From Bacteroidales bacterium (GTDB lineage: Bacteria > Bacteroidota > Bacteroidia > Bacteroidales > Marinilabiliaceae): a DNA stretch of 64,000 bases. The stretch covers positions 1 through 64,000 of the forward strand of contig QKJP01000004.1 in the NCBI GenBank assembly GCA_003249255.1. Reading direction: 5' to 3'. The number at the start of each line of letters is the position of its first letter. Position 1 is the first letter of the stretch. Both the position numbers and the translations under genes were made by a program. Shown piece by piece: positions 60,620 to 64,000 of the stretch. The notes below the pieces were generated by a model. The model saw only the letters and a program-made list of their open reading frames with translations, was not told the origin of the DNA and ran no database searches.

Positions 60620-61444
60620 CTAGTTAATCCGATTTAAATTTAGACCCTCACTTTGTATTGAACGTGCAAACTTAACAGCCGGTTTACCAAATATCATCAT
60701 GTAACCAATGATATGATCTTGAGGAATGTTTAAAGCCGTTTGGAGTTGTGGTGCAATTTTTTCAAATACTACTTTGGCTAGTCCATCCCAAAGGGTAGCA
60801 ATGCCCATGGTATTTGCCAATAATTCAAAATAACTTAATGCAATCACGCAATTAGTGTGGGCGTTTGAATTATCTTTTGGAGCAGAAGCTATAATTACGT
60901 GAGGGGCATTTCGAAATAAGACATCTACACCTTTATTCTCCCATAAGCTTTGAAAATTGGCATATACTTTATAATCGTCAGAAAATGTGCTGTTTTCGTT
61001 GGCTTCTTTTAGAGCATTATATACTAATTCGCGAACTTTATTGAGTTGTTCTTGAGTGTATGTCACCGAGATTAATACCTGGTTTTTATTATGGCCTGTT
61101 GGAGCATAAGCTGCCGCATCAAGAAGTTTGTTAATGGTATCTTCACTTAAGCTTTCTTTTTTAAATTTTCGGACTGATCGACGCGTTTTAATTAAACGAT
61201 CCATTTCAGTCGGAGACGGAATTTCTCCATTCACCTCTAAACTATTTTCCGGATTTTTCCCTAATATCGATAAGGCTCCGGTAGGACAAATTGCCAAACA
61301 GTGTTGGCATTTTATACAATTCTTATCTTTACCTTCTTTGATTTCCGGAAAGCCATTCTTACCGTCGATAATCAAAGTTGGACATTCACTTGCGCATAAT
61401 CCGCATTTTGTACACTTTTCAGTGTCTATTTTAAAGTTCAACAT
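60620..61444 (-). CDS. Nitroreductase fused to a two-cluster ferredoxin domain
   Basis: 274 residues. Residues 1-65 form a 2[4Fe-4S] ferredoxin (CTKCGLCASECP at about 11-22, CIKCQHCLAICP at about 43-54). From about 82 a nitroreductase FMN domain follows (RSVRKFKKE near 89, DAAAYAPTGHNKNQ near 109, GIATLWDGLAK near 215). Cytoplasmic, low-potential electron input to FMN, typical of anaerobes; substrates are unknown in the family. Single gene divergent from the aspartoacylase-type gene. Confidence 0.93.
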   Translation of the reverse strand: MLNFKIDTEKCTKCGLCASECPTLIIDGKNGFPEIKEGKDKNCIKCQHCLAICPTGALSILGKNPENSLEVNGEIPSPTEMDRLIKTRRSVRKFKKESLSEDTINKLLDAAAYAPTGHNKNQVLISVTYTQEQLNKVRELVYNALKEANENSTFSDDYKVYANFQSLWENKGVDVLFRNAPHVIIASAPKDNSNAHTNCVIALSYFELLANTMGIATLWDGLAKVVFEKIAPQLQTALNIPQDHIIGYMMIFGKPAVKFARSIQSEGLNLNRIN

Positions 61445-61627
61445 GTTTATTTTATTTGAAGTGATAATCGAACAAAATTAGAGGAAATTCTAAAAAGGAC
61501 TAGGCCAGAGAAGATATTTATTTTTGGGAGTTGAAATGTTTCAAAACATGTTTCAAAACATTCCAGTAAAAAGGCCGTTTAAATTATTTTAAGCTGCTGA
61601 TAGTAAAAAGAAAAGCAAGATAATTTG

Positions 61628-61635
61628 TATTTTTG
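61628..61635 (+). promoter_or_regulatory. Probable -7 promoter element for the aspartoacylase-family gene
   Basis: TATTTTTG, perfect TAnnTTTG match, 26 bases before the ATG at 61661. Confidence 0.5.
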
Positions 61636-61660
61636 CAACACACAATAGTACGAGAAAGAG

Positions 61661-62701
61661 ATGAGACGGGACTTTGAAATAAATAATCAGTTTGTAGCAC
61701 CTGGTGAGAGTAAAATTATACATCTAACTCTACCGGCTCTTCATACCAAATCAACCATTACGATGCCGGTTCATGTCATTCATGGTAAAAAGGAGGGACC
61801 GGTCTTATTCATAAGTGCTGCCATTCATGGTGATGAAATCAATGGGGTAGAAATTATTCGTCGAATTTTATCATTGAATATCATTAAACGCATGAAGGGT
61901 ACTTTGTTGGCAGTTCCTGTGGTTAATGTTTTAGGGTTTAATGAGCATTCAAGATATTTGCCCGACAGACGAGATTTGAATAGATCTTTTCCAGGGGCAG
62001 ATTCCGGATCCTTGGCCGGGAGAATTGCTAATATATTCTTGAATGAGGTAGTTTGTAGAGCAGATATTGGAATTGATTTGCATACCGCCGCCATTCACCG
62101 AGATAATTTACCGCAAGTACGAGCTGACTTGAAAAATCAAAAATTGAGAGACGTTGTTGAAAAATTTGAAGCCCCGGTTGTGTTACATTCAGCTCCTCCA
62201 TCAGGTTCTTTAAGGTTTTCTGCCGGTCAGGCCGGGGTTCCTGTCATGGTTTATGAAGCCGGAGAAGCTCTTCGGTTCAATGAGATGTCTATACGAGTGG
62301 CAGTCAGGGGTATTCTTAATGTGATGTATGAACTTGGGATGTTGGCTAAATCAAAACCAAAGAAAATCAAAACGTCTGTTATTTTGCGTTCGAGTGCCTG
62401 GTTGAGGGCTCCTTTTAGTGGCGTTTTGCGAACCGTTGTACGTTTAGGTGATGTGGTTGATAAAGGCGATGTGGTTGGTTATATTTCCAATCCCGCCGGG
62501 CAAACTGATACGATTTTGGAAGCCCCTTCACATGGAATTATTATTGGTCGAACCAATCTTCCTTTAGTTTACGAAGGTGAAGCATTATTTCATATTGGAA
62601 GAACTCATGAGACGGCGATTGTAGAGGAGCAATTGGATGCCGTATATGGACCTGATTCTTTAAATGCACCGGAGTTAGTTGAAGAGCCTATAATTGTTTG
62701 A
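61661..62701 (+). CDS. Succinylglutamate desuccinylase/aspartoacylase family zinc amidohydrolase
   Basis: 346 residues, M14-like fold. Zinc ligands H56 and E59 (AAIHGDEING) and H141 (IDLHTAA); substrate-binding RDLNRSFPG near 104-112; catalytic Glu in VYEAGEAL near 206. The C-terminal 110 residues form a lipoyl-like beta domain (RAPFSGVLRTVVRLGDVVDK, PLVYEGEALFHIG) as in the RimK-associated subfamily. No rimK is visible here. Probably removes an N-acyl group from an amino acid; true substrate unknown. Cytoplasmic. 62702-62893 after it holds no gene. Confidence 0.9.
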   Translation: MRRDFEINNQFVAPGESKIIHLTLPALHTKSTITMPVHVIHGKKEGPVLFISAAIHGDEINGVEIIRRILSLNIIKRMKGTLLAVPVVNVLGFNEHSRYLPDRRDLNRSFPGADSGSLAGRIANIFLNEVVCRADIGIDLHTAAIHRDNLPQVRADLKNQKLRDVVEKFEAPVVLHSAPPSGSLRFSAGQAGVPVMVYEAGEALRFNEMSIRVAVRGILNVMYELGMLAKSKPKKIKTSVILRSSAWLRAPFSGVLRTVVRLGDVVDKGDVVGYISNPAGQTDTILEAPSHGIIIGRTNLPLVYEGEALFHIGRTHETAIVEEQLDAVYGPDSLNAPELVEEPIIV

Positions 62702-62893
62702 TAAGTTGATTTTTATTAACGAAAGAATCTGCCTAAGACGTAAAAAATGAAATGCCGGTAAAATGGTTCTTTGGAATGATGTTCTGTAATTGTAATTTCT
62801 CAGATTACAAGGGTGTTAGGAGGTATTTAAAAAATGTTGATCGATCATTGGAGCATTTACACATTGTCTAATTTTCTTATTATCACATTTGAT

Positions 62894-64000
62894 TTATTCT
62901 AACGAATTCAAAAACTGAGTTAAGTTATCAGCCCGGGTTAATCCCATTTTTTTTCTCAGTCGATAACGTAAAGTATGAATGCTTTCTAACCCAATTCCTA
63001 GTAAATTGGCCATTTCTTTACCGGAGAAATTTAATTTGATGAGCGCACAAAGTTTTAATTCATTCGCGGTAAGATTCGGAAACTGATCTGTTAGAACTTT
63101 ATGAAATATCGAATTAATTTCCACGAAACGAGCTTCAAACTCTTTCCAGTTTTTATTGTGGTCGATTGAAATGCTTTTAAAGGCTTTGTTAACTTCCGAT
63201 TTTGTTAGTTTGTCAGCATTGGTTAAGCGTTCTTCCAGTTCTTTTATTTGCTTGTTCTTTTCGATTAATCGAAGCGTAGAAACAGCTAATTCTCTGTTTT
63301 TTAATTCTATTAGTTCTTTGTTTTTGTTTATTTGAAAGGCTTGTTCCTGACGAGTAGATTCTTTTTCTATTTTGTGCTTTATGTTAATAGAATGGTAACC
63401 CCATATACCAAAGGAAATCAACAATAAGATGGTGGCTATTAAAGCAATGGTTTTATATAAATCCGTCTTTTGTTGATGTTCGTACTCCAGAAGTTTTTGT
63501 TTTTGAATGAGTTCATTTCTTAGATCTTCTTCTTTCTGGTATTTATCCAATATCTCTAATAAAGGGCGATTGTTTAAACTACGACTGTCAAATAATTTAG
63601 CTTCTTGTTGTTTGGCCAATTGGAGTTGGGTAAAAGCTTTATTGTATTGTTTTTGAGAATTGTATAATAAGGCTAGTTGCTCATGTATGACAGGGATGTA
63701 ATTGGAGTGATTTAAGCTTTCTTTAGCATAATTTATAGCCTCAATATAATAGTTCTCTGCTTTACTGGTCTCTTGTAAACCCAGATAAGCATCTCCTAAA
63801 AATTTATACAAGATGATTAAGTAAGAAGGATTATTGACTTTAAACCAGACTTCGGTATCTTTCATTTTTTCAATGGCAACCTGGAAGTTATTCTGACTTA
63901 AGTAATAGTAGGCTAGTTCGGCTTGAATGTAAGAATCGTCTTTGGGAGCATCCATTTCATTAAAGACAAGCAAGCAACTATCAATGTATTGTTTGCATTG
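62894..64000 (-). CDS. TPR-containing membrane-anchored HTH regulator, N terminus beyond the window
   Basis: The frame stays open to the window end; upstream codons at 63974-64000 are in frame (CKQYIDSCL), so the start lies outside and the visible 359+ residues are the C-terminal part. TPRs (AELAYYYLSQNNFQVAIEKM, IILYKFLGDAYLGLQETSKA) precede a membrane helix (ALIATILLLISFGIWGYHS), a coiled coil rich in Glu/Lys (about 220-265) and a LuxR/GerE-like HTH at the C terminus (LTANELKLCALIKLNFSG, KEMANLLGIGLESIHTLRYR). This layout is common for Bacteroidota membrane-bound one-component regulators. Target unknown. Confidence 0.87.
   Translation of the reverse strand, partial: QCKQYIDSCLLVFNEMDAPKDDSYIQAELAYYYLSQNNFQVAIEKMKDTEVWFKVNNPSYLIILYKFLGDAYLGLQETSKAENYYIEAINYAKESLNHSNYIPVIHEQLALLYNSQKQYNKAFTQLQLAKQQEAKLFDSRSLNNRPLLEILDKYQKEEDLRNELIQKQKLLEYEHQQKTDLYKTIALIATILLLISFGIWGYHSINIKHKIEKESTRQEQAFQINKNKELIELKNRELAVSTLRLIEKNKQIKELEERLTNADKLTKSEVNKAFKSISIDHNKNWKEFEARFVEINSIFHKVLTDQFPNLTANELKLCALIKLNFSGKEMANLLGIGLESIHTLRYRLRKKMGLTRADNLTQFLNSLE

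Overview
The window looks like chromosomal DNA of a marine, probably facultatively anaerobic member of the Bacteroidota, most likely the Marinilabiliales or a close relative; the assignment is inferred from family content, not from a marker gene. The signs are low-GC DNA, secreted proteins with type IX secretion (T9SS) C-terminal sorting domains, TonB-dependent receptors with DUF4249 and MG2 partners, sigma-ABfr-like promoters (TTTG / TAnnTTTG), GH16 agarases, and many intergenic palindromic repeats. I see no rRNA, tRNA, CRISPR array, prophage or intact transposase.

Region 1 (0.2-7.6 kb) is a light and oxidative-stress island. A photolyase lies divergent from a glutathione peroxidase, followed by a tightly packed carotenoid operon (phytoene synthase, CruF-like hydratase, PlsC-like acyltransferase, GT2 glycosyltransferase, TPR protein, CrtI desaturase). 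Its content suggests an acylated carotenoid glycoside. Region 2 (7.6-13.2 kb) holds small membrane and regulatory genes, a PAS histidine kinase, KDG kinase and a secreted protein.

Region 3 (13.3-17.3 kb) carries three genes separated by repeat-rich spacers: a solute-binding-fold protein without a signal peptide, a G3E-like GTPase with CxxC motifs, and a soluble ABC ATPase, with no permease. This is the best candidate for an undescribed system, perhaps handling a metal or cofactor in the cytoplasm. Region 4 (17.3-29.5 kb) has decayed genes (a BNR-repeat T9SS protein with an in-frame stop, a truncated HEAT-like gene), a haem-type TonB receptor, a radical SAM/SPASM protein resembling tungsten-cofactor maturases, an orphan subtilase prodomain and a DUF885 lipoprotein.

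Region 5 (29.5-36.3 kb) has modABC with a ModE-like regulator and a ModE-like operator, then a BlaI repressor with an M56-M23 fusion sensor and a candidate operator. Region 6 (36.4-44.2 kb) is a synthase-type exopolysaccharide locus: YaiO-like TPR/beta-barrel, GT2 synthase, CDP-glucose and CDP-6-deoxyhexose enzymes, and a GH26-like hydrolase, preceded by a leader with an intrinsic terminator.

Region 7 (44.6-51.1 kb) is a TonB receptor/DUF4249/MG2-plug operon. Region 8 (51.3-60.5 kb) encodes three T9SS cargo proteins: a 1170-residue repeat protein and two GH16 agarase-like enzymes with CBM6 and Ig-like modules. Region 9 (60.6-64.0 kb) has a ferredoxin-nitroreductase, an aspartoacylase-family amidohydrolase and a TPR-HTH regulator cut by the window edge.
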